Assembly: GCA_050298555.1 (NCBI GenBank)
Contig: JBNKUL010000037.1
Coordinates: forward strand, 1 to 64,000
Reading direction: 5' to 3'
DNA from: JAPHSX01 sp050298555
GTDB taxonomy: Bacteria > Pseudomonadota > Gammaproteobacteria > Thiohalomonadales > Thiohalomonadaceae
DNA: 64,000 bases
Shown here: positions 1 to 7,968 of the stretch, piece by piece
Numbering within the stretch: position 1 is the first letter of the stretch
Layout: the number at the start of each line of letters is the position of its first letter
Notes under the pieces: generated by a model
What the model was told of the DNA's origin: nothing
The model's database searches: none
Seen by the model: the letters and a program-made list of their open reading frames with translations, nothing else
Position numbers and translations under genes: made by a program

Positions 1-579
1 GAGATCTGGCAGAAGATCGCACCGATGGCGGGTATCAGCGGCGACACCATCATGCAGCAGCCCTACCCCGAGGCCGACGAGTCGAAGATCGACGAGCAGG
101 CGGAGAGGGAGATGCAGTGGGTGATGGAGTTCATCGTCGGCGTGCGCAAGATCCGCTCCGGCATGAACATCCCGCCCAGCAAGGCACTGCCAATCATCCT
201 GCAGAACGGCTCAGCCCAGGACATGGCCTGGCTCGACGCCAACGAGGCCTTTATCGCCTCCCTCGCCAGGACCGAGTCGATCACCTGGCTCGCCGAAGGC
301 GAAGAGGCCCCCGACGCCGCCACCTCCCTGGTCGGCGAGATGAAGCTGCTGGTGCCGATGGCCGGCCTCATCGACAAGGAGGCCGAACTCGCCCGCCTCG
401 CCAAGGAGATCGACAAACTGGAGAAAGAGGTGCAGCGCACCGAGGGCAAGCTCAACAACGAGAAGTTCGTCGGCAAGGCCCCCGAGGCGGTGGTGCAGAA
501 GGAGCGGGACAAACTGGCGGATGCCAGGACATCGCTCGAATCGCTGTTGGAACAGCGTACGAAGATTGAGCGGTTGTAA
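1..579 (+). CDS. valS: Valyl-tRNA synthetase, C-terminal part
   Basis: This is the 3' end of the gene; the frame is open from base 1 and the start lies outside the window. ValS charges tRNA-Val with valine in the cytoplasm. The visible part holds the end of the anticodon-binding domain (EFIVGVRKIRSGMNI, about residues 40-55 of the fragment, is typical of ValS) and the C-terminal coiled-coil arm, which is rich in Lys/Glu heptads (KEIDKLEKEVQRTEGKL) and contacts the tRNA elbow. The fragment ends normally at TAA. A stem-loop with a T run follows 10 bases later, so valS is probably the last gene of its transcript. The call is secure from the arm sequence and its terminal position. Confidence 0.95.
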   Translation, partial: EIWQKIAPMAGISGDTIMQQPYPEADESKIDEQAEREMQWVMEFIVGVRKIRSGMNIPPSKALPIILQNGSAQDMAWLDANEAFIASLARTESITWLAEGEEAPDAATSLVGEMKLLVPMAGLIDKEAELARLAKEIDKLEKEVQRTEGKLNNEKFVGKAPEAVVQKERDKLADARTSLESLLEQRTKIERL

Positions 580-588
580 GGGATAAGA

Positions 589-614
589 AAGCGGGCTTGT
601 TAGTCCGCTTTTTT
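589..614 (+). terminator. Rho-independent terminator after valS
   Basis: AAGCGG (589-594) pairs with CCGCTT (605-610), a 6-bp stem around a 10-base loop, followed directly by a T run to 614. It sits 10 bases after the valS stop codon. The rest of the 580-812 gap shows no gene. Confidence 0.8.
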
Positions 615-812
615 GTTGCCTGTCGGAAACATCGTTGCTAATAATGCATTCATTAATTTTGCGAGGAAGATGCGGAAACTCAGACGGTATTTACTTCCGG
701 CAATCTCTGCTCAATCACTCGCTCCGCATAGAAACAAGAAATCCGAACGTAAGGTGGATAAGTCACAGCGCATCCACCACCGATCGACAAACCAGGAAAT
801 GGAAATCAAACG

Positions 813-1217
813 ATGAAAAAAGGAAGCTGCCTCTGCGGCACCATACAGTTCGAAGTCGAGACCTTCATCCCACACACCACCAACTGTTTTTGCGGCATGT
901 GCCGCAAGTTCCACGGCGCGGCCTATGCGACCTTCGGCGTGGTGCCGCTCTCCGGCTTCCGCTTGCTGGCGGGGGAATCTCAGGTGAAGCACTACAGGGC
1001 CGAGAACGGCAGCGTGCGGAGCTTTTGCAGCGAGTGCGGCTCCAGTCTCTTCTATCAGTGTAAAGAGAGCGGTAACACCATCGATGTGGCGCTGGGCGCG
1101 ATGGACGACGAGCCAGAGGTGAGGCCGGTGGCGAATATCTACACCGCCCACAAGGCATCCTGGGTGGAGATGCTGCCGCGACTGCCGACCTATGCCAATG
1201 GGCATGGATTGTCCTAA
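813..1217 (+). CDS. GFA/CENP-V family zinc protein
   Basis: A 134-residue protein of the glutathione-dependent formaldehyde-activating (GFA)/CENP-V fold. Seven cysteines sit in the family pattern: C6-x-C8, C25-x-C27-x2-C30 (NCFCGMC) and C72-x2-C75 (FCSECG). They bind two zinc ions. The original Gfa condenses formaldehyde with glutathione, but most family members are uncharacterised carbon-sulfur lyase-like proteins, so the substrate is unknown here. The start is ATG with an AAGGAAA-like purine tract just upstream (AGGAAATGGAAA). Its stop codon overlaps by 4 bases the stop of the convergent kinase-like gene. It appears to be a single-gene unit. Confidence 0.85.
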   Translation: MKKGSCLCGTIQFEVETFIPHTTNCFCGMCRKFHGAAYATFGVVPLSGFRLLAGESQVKHYRAENGSVRSFCSECGSSLFYQCKESGNTIDVALGAMDDEPEVRPVANIYTAHKASWVEMLPRLPTYANGHGLS

Positions 1218-1894
1218 TCCAGCCCTTCCATCAAGCGCCGCGCCATATCCACCTTGCGCGCAATCATCTTCTCCACCAGCTTTTCGCTGCCACCACCTGC
1301 GACAATGACCCGACGAATCTCCTCGTCGGGGATCCGTGTCACCACCGTGATGGCCTGAATTATCTCTTCAGCAGGCATGTCACCGAAGAGTTTAACGGCG
1401 TGCGGATTGCCCTCGCCGTGTCGTAGCGTATCGATTTCATCTACCCTGTTACCGAAGGCCCTTCCCTTAGGGTCGCCCTGCGCCCGAAACGCGAGTGCGC
1501 CACCGACATCGAGGGTGATCACCTGGCCGTTGACCACCCCCTGGTTGTCACCATCGTAACCGGCGGCATCCCAATTGGCGGTCCAGGCGTGGACGCCGAA
1601 CCAGTGCCGGGCCTGTTTGCGTTCGCTGTCGTTGAGGTGCGCCACACACCTCTTCTCCAGCTCGAGCCACTCGGTGGCGATCTGACAAGGGTCATTCGTC
1701 GGCACGTAGGTGAGTGTTGGAGCACCGGCCAGTCGGTAGAGCCTGGCGGCGATCCACTCATTGCGTGCCATGGCTGCGGACTCCAGGCTCTTCACATAGT
1801 AGCGGCGCCCCTCGTCATCCTGAAAGATCCCCGCGGGGTTGCTGCCGATCTGCCCACCGACCCGCTGCATGGTGGAGGTATCGATCACCGACAT
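1214..1894 (-). CDS. HipA/PI-kinase-like atypical kinase
   Basis: A 226-residue protein with the layout of small atypical kinases related to the HipA and phosphatidylinositol-kinase-like folds. Visible features are a glycine/Ser/Pro loop (GSNPAGIF, residues 17-24), a lysine on the following strand (YYVKSL, K35), a conserved N45-E46, a catalytic-loop-like segment (TANWDAAGYDGDNQGV, N107, D109, N117) and a metal-binding DxG (LDVGGAL, D129-G131). These would bind ATP-Mg and transfer phosphate; the substrate is unknown. It starts 11 bases after the stop of the upstream phosphatase gene, so the two are almost certainly co-expressed. It is shorter than HipA (about 440 residues) and lacks an obvious N-subdomain, so it is not a canonical HipBA toxin. 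The family name is inferred from motifs. Confidence 0.7.
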   Translation of the reverse strand: MSVIDTSTMQRVGGQIGSNPAGIFQDDEGRRYYVKSLESAAMARNEWIAARLYRLAGAPTLTYVPTNDPCQIATEWLELEKRCVAHLNDSERKQARHWFGVHAWTANWDAAGYDGDNQGVVNGQVITLDVGGALAFRAQGDPKGRAFGNRVDEIDTLRHGEGNPHAVKLFGDMPAEEIIQAITVVTRIPDEEIRRVIVAGGGSEKLVEKMIARKVDMARRLMEGLD

Positions 1895-1905
1895 GGCGGC
1901 AATAC

Positions 1906-2460
1906 TCAGGGCAGGGGCACGGTGCGGCGTACCAGCGCCAGTTGCGACGGGGTTTCGATCGCCCCCTTGCGCACCTCCCGTACCTGCTTTATCGCCTCTT
2001 CGGGCTCCACCCCCAACTCCACCAGCAGGCGCGCGGCCATCATCCCCGCACGGCCCAGCCCCCCCTTGCAGTGGACCAGCACATCCTCACCGTTGCGCAA
2101 CATCGCGCGTATCTCGGGCCCCTCCCTCTGCCACTCCCGTTCAAACTCATCTGTCGGCACGGAGTAGTCGGCAATGGGCAGGTGGCGCCAGGCGATGCCC
2201 CGGCTCTCAATCTCCTGTCCGAGCTGCGGCACCTTCAGTGTCTTGAGCTCCAGGGGCTCCACCAGGGTGATCACCAGCCTGGCGCCCCATGCGGCGATGG
2301 TGTCGAGATCGATCCCCAGGTCACGCTTCCAGGCACCGGTATGGGCAAAGAGGTCGCACTTACCGGGGCAGAAGGTGATGCCGATACGGCCGTGCGACGG
2401 ACTGGCACGGACCTCTGCAATCTGAAGGGGGTGTGTATGGCTTGTTCGCGTCGCGGCCAT
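1906..2460 (-). CDS. Cysteine-dependent dual-specificity protein phosphatase
   Basis: The start chosen is the ATG at 2460 (protein begins MAATRTSHTH), with AGGA 9 bases upstream; a longer open frame exists but has no such site. The 184-residue product has the P-loop HCKGGLGRAG (C131, R137; C-x5-R) and an upstream general-acid candidate D98 in PIADYSVP, as in CDKN3/KAP-like phosphatases. It should hydrolyse phosphotyrosine or phosphoserine/threonine through a cysteinyl-phosphate. The next gene downstream, 11 bases away, encodes an atypical kinase, so the pair may act on the same target in opposite directions. The N-terminal part resembles the CDKN3-like extension. The substrate is unknown. Confidence 0.85.
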   Translation of the reverse strand: MAATRTSHTHPLQIAEVRASPSHGRIGITFCPGKCDLFAHTGAWKRDLGIDLDTIAAWGARLVITLVEPLELKTLKVPQLGQEIESRGIAWRHLPIADYSVPTDEFEREWQREGPEIRAMLRNGEDVLVHCKGGLGRAGMMAARLLVELGVEPEEAIKQVREVRKGAIETPSQLALVRRTVPLP

Positions 2461-2547
2461 CGTGCCATCCTGGAGTTTGGTTAGGGCGATTGGAGAGTCT
2501 AACGCCTGGCCTGCGCAGCACACATCATAACTCCTTATAGGTGAGCT

Positions 2548-2910
2548 ATGATTCAGGGCATGAAAATCCTCTTCGTCTACAACGCCGACAGCGGCCGGGT
2601 GAACACCTGGCTCGACATCGGCCACAAACTGCTCAGCCCACAGACCTACTCCTGCAACCTCTGCTCCATCACCCACGGGGTGTTTGCCGAACGGGAGGAG
2701 TGGAAAAGCTACCGCGAGAGTAGCGAGCTGGAGCTGGAGTTCCTGCACCGCGACGAGTTCGAGGCGAAATATCCCGATGCCGTGCAAAACAGCTACCCCG
2801 TCATCCTGAAAGGCGAGGACAATGGCTTAGAGGTTATCGCCTCGACGGAACAAATCAACGCCATCGCCTCGATAGAAGAGCTCATTGGGTTGCTGCCGAA
2901 ATCAGCCTGA
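2548..2910 (+). CDS. Conserved hypothetical protein, 120 residues
   Basis: Read divergently from the phosphatase gene, with an 87-base gap. The ATG at 2548 has AGGTGAG 2-8 bases upstream; the ATG at 2560 is closer to the MKILFVYNADSG start seen in similar proteins but has a poorly spaced site. The body begins with a beta-strand and loop (ILFVYNADSG), contains two cysteines as C-x2-C (SCNLCSITHG, about residues 36-39) and an acidic centre. No signal peptide or membrane segment is visible. I recall similar short proteins being annotated as hypothetical, with no function. The C-x2-C and a following His could bind metal, but that is a guess. Confidence 0.7.
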   Translation: MIQGMKILFVYNADSGRVNTWLDIGHKLLSPQTYSCNLCSITHGVFAEREEWKSYRESSELELEFLHRDEFEAKYPDAVQNSYPVILKGEDNGLEVIASTEQINAIASIEELIGLLPKSA

Positions 2911-3000
2911 ACTCACCGTGAATTGGCCTCTGCCTAACCCACCTTCTCCCAGCCTTAATCATTTACACTAACGACACGAACCACCACATAGAACTGTCCC

Positions 3001-3486
3001 ATGCCTAAAATTATCAGCCTCACTGAAGGCCCGGTTACACTGCCGAACGGAGCCGTGGCGCAGTATGAAATTGTTCACCACCCCGGCGGCTCTGCCGTGG
3101 TCGCACTCAATGAGCGTAACGAGGTGGCACTGCTGCGCCAGTACCGCCCTGTGGCAGAGGCGTGGCTGTGGGAGGTGCCGGCAGGCAAGCGTGACGATGG
3201 CGAGCCGCCGCTGCAGACGGCCATCCGTGAACTGCAGGAGGAGGCCGGAGTGAGTGCTGCAAACTGGCAGGAGCTGGGTGCCATCTACTCCTCGCCCGGT
3301 ATCTTCACCGAGGTGATCCATCTCTACCTTGCGACCGACTTGAAGGAGGTAGGTAGCTCACCGGAAGAGCACGAGCTGTTCGAGCTGCACTGGGTGGCAC
3401 TCGATGAGGCCATCGCAATGGCACAGGACGGCCGCATTAACGATGCAAAGACGATTATCGCCCTGTTGCGTGCGAACATCCGTTGA
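3001..3486 (+). CDS. Nudix hydrolase, ADP-ribose pyrophosphatase-like
   Basis: A 161-residue cytoplasmic Nudix enzyme. The full Nudix box is present (G-x5-E-x7-R-E-L-x-E-E-A-G: starts at GKRDDGE and ends at RELQEEAGV, about residues 61-83), so the Mg-binding site is intact. The segment LRQYRPVAEAWLWEVPAGK before the box and the acidic C-terminal region match the ADP-ribose/ADP-sugar pyrophosphatase branch (NudF-like), which cleaves ADP-ribose to AMP and ribose-5-phosphate. The start ATG is at 3001; a clear Shine-Dalgarno is not seen. The beta-CASP nuclease gene begins 23 bases downstream in the same direction, so they may share a transcript. Confidence 0.88.
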   Translation: MPKIISLTEGPVTLPNGAVAQYEIVHHPGGSAVVALNERNEVALLRQYRPVAEAWLWEVPAGKRDDGEPPLQTAIRELQEEAGVSAANWQELGAIYSSPGIFTEVIHLYLATDLKEVGSSPEEHELFELHWVALDEAIAMAQDGRINDAKTIIALLRANIR

Positions 3487-3509
3487 CCTGATACCCGACA
3501 ACTGAAGCA

Positions 3510-4901
3510 ATGACCATGCAACTTCAAATCTGCGGTGCCGCCGGTGAGGTGACCGGCTCCTGTTACCTGCTGACAGTGGGCGACAAAAAGGTGTTAATCG
3601 ACTGCGGCCTGATCCAGGGCTCGCCCGCTGACGAGGCGCGCAACCACGCCCCCTTCCCCTTTGAGGTGGAGGAGATTGATGCGGTGTTGCTGACCCACGC
3701 CCACCTGGATCACTGCGGCCGCCTGCCGCTGCTGGCACGGCGCGGCTACCGCGGCCCCATCTACAGCCATGACGCCACCGCTGAGCTGTGTCACGTAATG
3801 CTGCGCGACGCTGCCCACATCCACGAGCAGGAGGCGGGGTTACACGGGCGGCATCCCTATGGCCGCCGTCAAGGTGGGACACAGCCCCTCTACACCATGC
3901 AGGACGCCGAGGCGGCGCTACGCCTATTTACCCCCTTCCCCTACGACAGCAAGCGCGACATCCTGCCCGGCGTCGCGCTACGGCTGCGCGATGCGGGCCA
4001 CATCCTCGGTGCCGCCATCGCCGAGCTGTGGCTGCAGCACGAAGGGGAGAAGCGCAAACTGGTTTTCAGCGGCGACATCGGCCGTGCCGGGGCGCCGTTA
4101 ATGCGCGAGCCCACCGCCATCACCAAGGCCGACCTGGTAGTGATGGAGAGCACCTACGGCGACCGCGACCACCCCTCCTGGCAGGGCGGCTGGGACGAGG
4201 TGGCGGCAATCCTGCAGCAGGCCGAGTGGGACCACGGCAATGTGCTCATCCCCTCCTTCGCCGTCGGCCGCACCCAGGACCTGCTCTACCAGTTCGCCCG
4301 CCACTATGATGAATGGAAGCTGGATCGCTGGCAGAGCTTCCTCGACAGCCCCATGGCCATCGAGGTGACCGGCATCTACAGCCGCCACATCAAGCTCTAC
4401 AACCCGCAGGCGGCGGAGTTCTGGCAGCGCTGCGACAACAGCTTCATGCTGCCCGACCTCAACGTCTGCCGCTACGCCGAGGAGTCGATGGTGATCAACG
4501 ACCTCCACGCCGGCGCCCTCATCATCGCCGGCAGCGGCATGTGCGAGGGGGGACGCATCCGCCACCACCTGCGCCACAACCTGTGGCGCAACCACTGCCA
4601 CGTCATCATCGTCGGCTACCAGGTGGAGGGGACGCTGGGACGCGCCCTGGTCGATGGCGCCGATAGCGTCGAGCTGTGGGGTGAAGAGGTGGAGGTGAAC
4701 GCCCAGGTACACGCCATCGGCGGCTTCTCTGCCCATGCGGGCAGGAGAGAGCTGCTGGCCTGGTACAACAACTTCGAAAACCGCCCGCCGCTGCTGTTGC
4801 TGCACGGCGAAGAGGGGGCGAGGAGCGCCCTGGCACAGGAGCTGGGTGATAACGGCGTGGAGGTGAGTACGCCGGGGTATGGTGAGGTGATCAACTTATA
4901 A
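3510..4901 (+). CDS. MBL-fold beta-CASP ribonuclease
   Basis: A 463-residue metallo-beta-lactamase/beta-CASP protein of the CPSF-73-like RNA-processing type. The zinc motif HAHLDHCG (H63, H65, D67, H68) is followed by D in GDIGR, the beta-CASP region with DSPMA (motif A type), GSGMCEGGRIRHH (motif B type) and a final His in GGFSAHAGR. This matches bacterial YsgA/MBL-fold exo/endonucleases with the RNA specificity (RMMBL) tail (GFSAHAGRRELLAW). The ATG at 3516 (MQLQICGAAGEVTG) is an alternative that fits the usual family N-terminus. It lies just downstream of the Nudix gene. The RNA target is unknown. Confidence 0.88.
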   Translation: MTMQLQICGAAGEVTGSCYLLTVGDKKVLIDCGLIQGSPADEARNHAPFPFEVEEIDAVLLTHAHLDHCGRLPLLARRGYRGPIYSHDATAELCHVMLRDAAHIHEQEAGLHGRHPYGRRQGGTQPLYTMQDAEAALRLFTPFPYDSKRDILPGVALRLRDAGHILGAAIAELWLQHEGEKRKLVFSGDIGRAGAPLMREPTAITKADLVVMESTYGDRDHPSWQGGWDEVAAILQQAEWDHGNVLIPSFAVGRTQDLLYQFARHYDEWKLDRWQSFLDSPMAIEVTGIYSRHIKLYNPQAAEFWQRCDNSFMLPDLNVCRYAEESMVINDLHAGALIIAGSGMCEGGRIRHHLRHNLWRNHCHVIIVGYQVEGTLGRALVDGADSVELWGEEVEVNAQVHAIGGFSAHAGRRELLAWYNNFENRPPLLLLHGEEGARSALAQELGDNGVEVSTPGYGEVINL

Positions 4902-4908
4902 CAAGTCA

Positions 4909-5014
4909 CCCTCCCCCTCGCAGGGGGAGGGCTAGGGAGGGGGTATAGCCCTAACGTTGGTCTCAACATAACCATTGCACCCCCATCCCAACCTTCCCCC
5001 TTAAAGGGGGAAGG
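4909..5014. repeat. GC-rich intergenic inverted repeats
   Basis: Two palindromes fill the gap between convergent genes: CCCTCCCCC (4909-4917) with GGGGGAGGG (4923-4931), and CCTTCCCCCTT (4992-5002) with AAGGGGGAAGG (5004-5014). A third pairing links GGGAGGGGGT (4934-4943) to ACCCCCATCCC (4979-4989) with one mismatch, so the whole stretch can fold into one long structure. It has the look of a dispersed REP-like intergenic element and may also terminate both transcripts. Confidence 0.75.
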
Positions 5015-5020
5015 AGCCAC

Positions 5021-5590
5021 TTACGGCTCGACGATATGGTGCTTACCGATACGCGCCACGCTGCTCGCCTGCGGCCCCTCCTCACCCTCCTCCTGGGAGA
5101 AACGCACCTCGTTGCCCACCTCCAGCCTGTCGAACTCATCGTGCAGCACGCTGTTGCGGTGGAAGTAGACCTCGGTGCCGTCGAAGCTGTCGATAAAACC
5201 GTAACCCTCCTCCTTCATTAACCTGGCGACACGACCGTGGGGCGGCGCTTCATGCAGCTTCACCTTGTGTTTCTGGCGCCGCACGAAGTCCTCCAGGCGG
5301 CGTTGCACCGCGCCGAAGGCGTCACGCACGGCGACATAGGGGTCCTCGTGGGCGTGGTGCTCGTCGGCGGTGCGGCTGGCGACGATCTCACCGCCGGGCA
5401 CGGTGAGGTCGACGCTGACGCGGTAGATCTTGCCCTGATGGTGGTGCTGGTGCGGCGCGTCGACCACGACACGGCAGGCCATCACCTGGTCGCAGTACTG
5501 GTCTAGCTTCTCCGCCTTGTCGTGGATATCCTCCTCCAGCGCCTCGGAGCGGTCCATATGGCGGAAGGTGATCTGTATCGGCAGTTTCAT
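5021..5590 (-). CDS. HPF/RaiA-like ribosome factor fused to a cold-shock domain
   Basis: The start is the ATG at 5590 (MKLPIQITFRHMDRSE) with AGGAG 9 bases upstream; a longer frame to 5746 lacks support. The 189-residue protein has an N-terminal HPF/YfiA (sigma-54 modulation) domain (residues 1-110, beta-alpha-beta with the Q-ITFRHMD start and a DPYVAVRDAF helix). It is joined to a C-terminal cold-shock domain (about 117-185) with RNP1 (GYGFID) and RNP2 (VYFHR). HPF domains bind the 30S decoding site and hibernate ribosomes, and cold-shock domains bind single-stranded RNA. Such fusions exist in proteobacteria, but their job is not well defined. His-rich residues HQHHHQ interrupt the HPF domain near residue 51. 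Confidence 0.88.
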   Translation of the reverse strand: MKLPIQITFRHMDRSEALEEDIHDKAEKLDQYCDQVMACRVVVDAPHQHHHQGKIYRVSVDLTVPGGEIVASRTADEHHAHEDPYVAVRDAFGAVQRRLEDFVRRQKHKVKLHEAPPHGRVARLMKEEGYGFIDSFDGTEVYFHRNSVLHDEFDRLEVGNEVRFSQEEGEEGPQASSVARIGKHHIVEP

Positions 5591-5744
5591 GCTTTGCTCC
5601 TCTCCTTGTTGGTGGGCATCGACTCGGTAAGTATAGGCGGCCTGCACAATCTCACCGCCCCGTTCGCCGCACAGCCGGTTCAGCCCCATGGCGCGATTTG
5701 TTACCATCCCCCGCTCACAGCGTTCACACCCAGCGGGGAGCACC

Positions 5745-6275
5745 ATGTCACTACAGGATCAACTGCTCAAGGCCGGCCTGGTCGACCAGAAGAAGGCGAG
5801 CAAGGCAAAGAAGGCCAGGCACAAGCAGGCCAAACAGAAGCAGAAGAACAAGATCGAGGCGGTCGACGAGGCCAAGCTGGCGGCACAGCGTGCCCAGGCA
5901 GAGAAGGTGGAGCGCGATCGCCAGCTCAACCAGCAGCGCAAGGAAGAGGCCGAGCGCAAGGCGGTCGCCGCGCAGGTGCGCCAGCTCATCGAGATGAACC
6001 GCCAGCCGCAGCAGGGAGATGTCGCCTACAGCTTCACCGACGGCTCCCTGGTGAAGAAGATATACGTCGACGAGGTACAGCAAAAGCAGCTGAGCAACGG
6101 CCGCCTCTGCATCGTCAAGCTGGATGAGGGGTACGAGCTGATCCCCACCCGGGTGGCGGAGAAGATCCAGCAGCGCGACGAGACCACCGCCATCCTCAGC
6201 AACCAGCCCACCGAGACCCCGGACGAGGACGACCCCTACGCCGACTTCCAGGTGCCGGATGATTTGATGTGGTGA
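5745..6275 (+). CDS. DUF2058 family protein
   Basis: The start is the ATG at 5745 (MSLQDQLLKAGLVDQKKA), preceded by GGGGAG. The 176-residue product is the DUF2058/YaiL type. The N-terminal half is a highly charged Lys/Gln helix (KKASKAKKARHKQAKQKQKN), followed by a coiled coil (about 40-95) and a compact C-terminal domain (VAYSFTDGSLVKKIYVDEVQ to ELIPTRVAEKI). YaiL-type proteins are cytoplasmic, basic and thought to bind nucleic acid, with no proven function. It is divergent from the HPF fusion gene and convergent with rsuA. Confidence 0.85.
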   Translation: MSLQDQLLKAGLVDQKKASKAKKARHKQAKQKQKNKIEAVDEAKLAAQRAQAEKVERDRQLNQQRKEEAERKAVAAQVRQLIEMNRQPQQGDVAYSFTDGSLVKKIYVDEVQQKQLSNGRLCIVKLDEGYELIPTRVAEKIQQRDETTAILSNQPTETPDEDDPYADFQVPDDLMW

Positions 6276-6276
6276 T

Positions 6277-6304
6277 GTAGTCTGGGCATGACTGCCCAGA
6301 CTAC
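6277..6304. terminator. Bidirectional hairpin between DUF2058 gene and rsuA
   Basis: A perfect 12-bp stem, GTAGTCTGGGCA (6277-6288) and TGCCCAGACTAC (6293-6304), with a 4-base loop (TGAC). It begins 2 bases after the DUF2058 stop and contains the rsuA stop codon. There is no long T run, so it may act as an RNA-stabilising or bidirectional terminator element. Confidence 0.7.
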
Positions 6305-7002
6305 GTGAAGAGGGCGACCTCTTCCTGAGTGAGGGGGCGATACTCCCCCTCGGCCAGCTCATCGTCCAACAGCAAGGCCCCGATACGCTCCCGGTGCAGC
6401 GCCTCCACATGGTTGCCGACCGCGGCGAACATGCGCTTCACCTGGTGGTACTTGCCCTCGGTAATCGTCAGCCGCGCCTCGGTGGGTGACAGAATCTCCA
6501 GCCGCGCCGGTTTGGTCATACCCTCTTCGTTACGCAACGCTATCCCCTCGGCAAAGCGCTCGACCAGGGCCTCGTCCAGCGGCTCCGCCAGGCTCACCAA
6601 ATAACTCTTTTCACACTTGTGCTTGGGTGAGGTGATACGGTGGCTCCACTCGCCGTCGTCGCTGATCAGCACCAGGCCGGTGGTATCGATATCCAGCCTC
6701 CCCGCCACGTGCAGCCCCTTGAGGTTGCCCTCTTCCAGCAGGTTGAGCACGGTGATGTGTTGCGCATCGACGGTGGCGCAGACCACGCCGACCGGCTTGT
6801 TCATCATAAAGTAGCGCGGCCCGCTGAGGCTCAGCTCGCGCCCCTGCCACTCCACCACACTCTCCTCGCCCACATGCATAGCACCGTTACGCGCCTCCTT
6901 ACCGTCCACCGTCACCTCACGGCGGCGCAGGATCTTCTGTGCCTGCGAGCGGGTCAGGCCGGTGGCGTGGCAGATCAGTTTATCGAGACGAATATCGGGC
7001 AT
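6301..7002 (-). CDS. rsuA: 16S rRNA pseudouridine-516 synthase RsuA
   Basis: A 233-residue enzyme, about the length of E. coli RsuA (231). It isomerises U516 of 16S rRNA to pseudouridine. The N-terminal S4-like domain (residues 1-58, RLDKLICHATGLTRSQAQKI) precedes the catalytic domain with the signature GRLDIDTTGLVLISDDG (catalytic Asp about residue 103, in GRLDIDT) and KCEKSYLVSLAEP. This phrase identifies RsuA rather than RluB/RluE. The start ATG at 7002 gives MPDIRLDKL. The TudS-like gene ends 10 bases upstream on the same strand, so a common transcript from tcdA is likely. Confidence 0.93.
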   Translation of the reverse strand: MPDIRLDKLICHATGLTRSQAQKILRRREVTVDGKEARNGAMHVGEESVVEWQGRELSLSGPRYFMMNKPVGVVCATVDAQHITVLNLLEEGNLKGLHVAGRLDIDTTGLVLISDDGEWSHRITSPKHKCEKSYLVSLAEPLDEALVERFAEGIALRNEEGMTKPARLEILSPTEARLTITEGKYHQVKRMFAAVGNHVEALHRERIGALLLDDELAEGEYRPLTQEEVALFT

Positions 7003-7011
7003 AGCAAGGGG

Positions 7012-7965
7012 TCAAAGGGTGTTGCGTAACATCAGCTCATGCGGGTGCGGATAGAGGTAGTGCTGGCGCGCAATGTAGTCGTGAGGGTGAAGGCGGAAGT
7101 GATGCCTTAACAGTGTATGGGGGACACTCAGTGGTACCAGGCCCTCTTCGTACTGTTCGAACAGTTCCAGTAGTTCCGCCTTACTCTCGCTGTCGAGCTG
7201 CTGTTTCAGGTAGCCCATCAGGTGTTGCATCACATTAACGTGACCGCCCCGTGAGGCGGGATGGCGGATCGCCAGCATCAACTCTTCCAGATAGAGGCAG
7301 AACAGCACCTTGACGTTATCGGCACTCACCTCGGCGAGCATCCGCCCCATACGCTTATAGGCCGCCTGGTCGTGCGCCATCACCAGGTATTTATGCTCCG
7401 CATGGAAGGCCTGCAGGCCTTGCGGCGTCAGCCCCGCCTGTTTCATCTGTTGTGCGCGGTGGTAGGCGAAGATGCGCACAATAAAATTCTCACGCAGCTC
7501 AGGGTCGCCCAGGCGCACCTCATCCTCCACCGGCAGTAGCGGTAGCTTGTTAATCAGACTATAGGCATAGGCACCACTGGCACTGGCGGTAACCTGTCCC
7601 TGTTCGTCGTACACCCTCACCCCGGCCATACCGCAACTGGGTGAACGTGCCTTGAAGATATAACCGCACAGCGACTCGGACTCATCGGCCACCTTCTTGC
7701 CGTACGCATGCAGCACCTCGGTGACATCGACCGCCCGGTTATCCACCCCGACGACACGAATCACCTCACCCTGCAGTTGCAGCTGGATAGGGGGGCGCGG
7801 TACCCCCAGGCCAACCTCCACCTCCGGGCAGAAGGGGACGAACTGGAAGTGCTCCGCCAGGGTACCGTTTATGTAAGGGTCAAAACGGTCGCCACCGTCA
7901 TAACGCACCTGCTGCCCCAGCAGGCAGCTGCTGATACCGATGGGAATTTTGGCAAAATCATCCAT
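7012..7965 (-). CDS. DUF523-DUF1722 protein, TudS-like desulfidase
   Basis: A 317-residue fusion. The N-terminal DUF523 domain (about 1-150) has the three family cysteines: C14 (GISSCLLG), C46 (PFCPEVE) and C111 (SPSCGMAG). In the characterised DUF523 enzyme TudS these hold a [4Fe-4S] cluster that removes sulfur from 2-thiouracil. The C-terminal DUF1722 domain (about 195-310, FHAEHKYLVMAHDQAAYK, HPASRGGHVNVMQHLMGYLK) is the YbgA type. The protein is cytoplasmic. The gene starts 3 bases after the tcdA stop, so it is coupled to a tRNA-modification gene; recycling of thiolated bases or repair of thio-RNA would fit but is inference. Confidence 0.85.
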   Translation of the reverse strand: MDDFAKIPIGISSCLLGQQVRYDGGDRFDPYINGTLAEHFQFVPFCPEVEVGLGVPRPPIQLQLQGEVIRVVGVDNRAVDVTEVLHAYGKKVADESESLCGYIFKARSPSCGMAGVRVYDEQGQVTASASGAYAYSLINKLPLLPVEDEVRLGDPELRENFIVRIFAYHRAQQMKQAGLTPQGLQAFHAEHKYLVMAHDQAAYKRMGRMLAEVSADNVKVLFCLYLEELMLAIRHPASRGGHVNVMQHLMGYLKQQLDSESKAELLELFEQYEEGLVPLSVPHTLLRHHFRLHPHDYIARQHYLYPHPHELMLRNTL

Positions 7966-7968
7966 CTC

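Noticed and set aside
580..812. Short frame and possible regulatory RNA in the gap after valS
   Set aside because: Beyond the valS terminator no motif or structure could be supported.
1214..1894. HipA toxin of a HipBA system
   Set aside because: The protein is about half the size of HipA, has no HipB neighbour, and is paired with a phosphatase. Only a fold-level relation is claimed.
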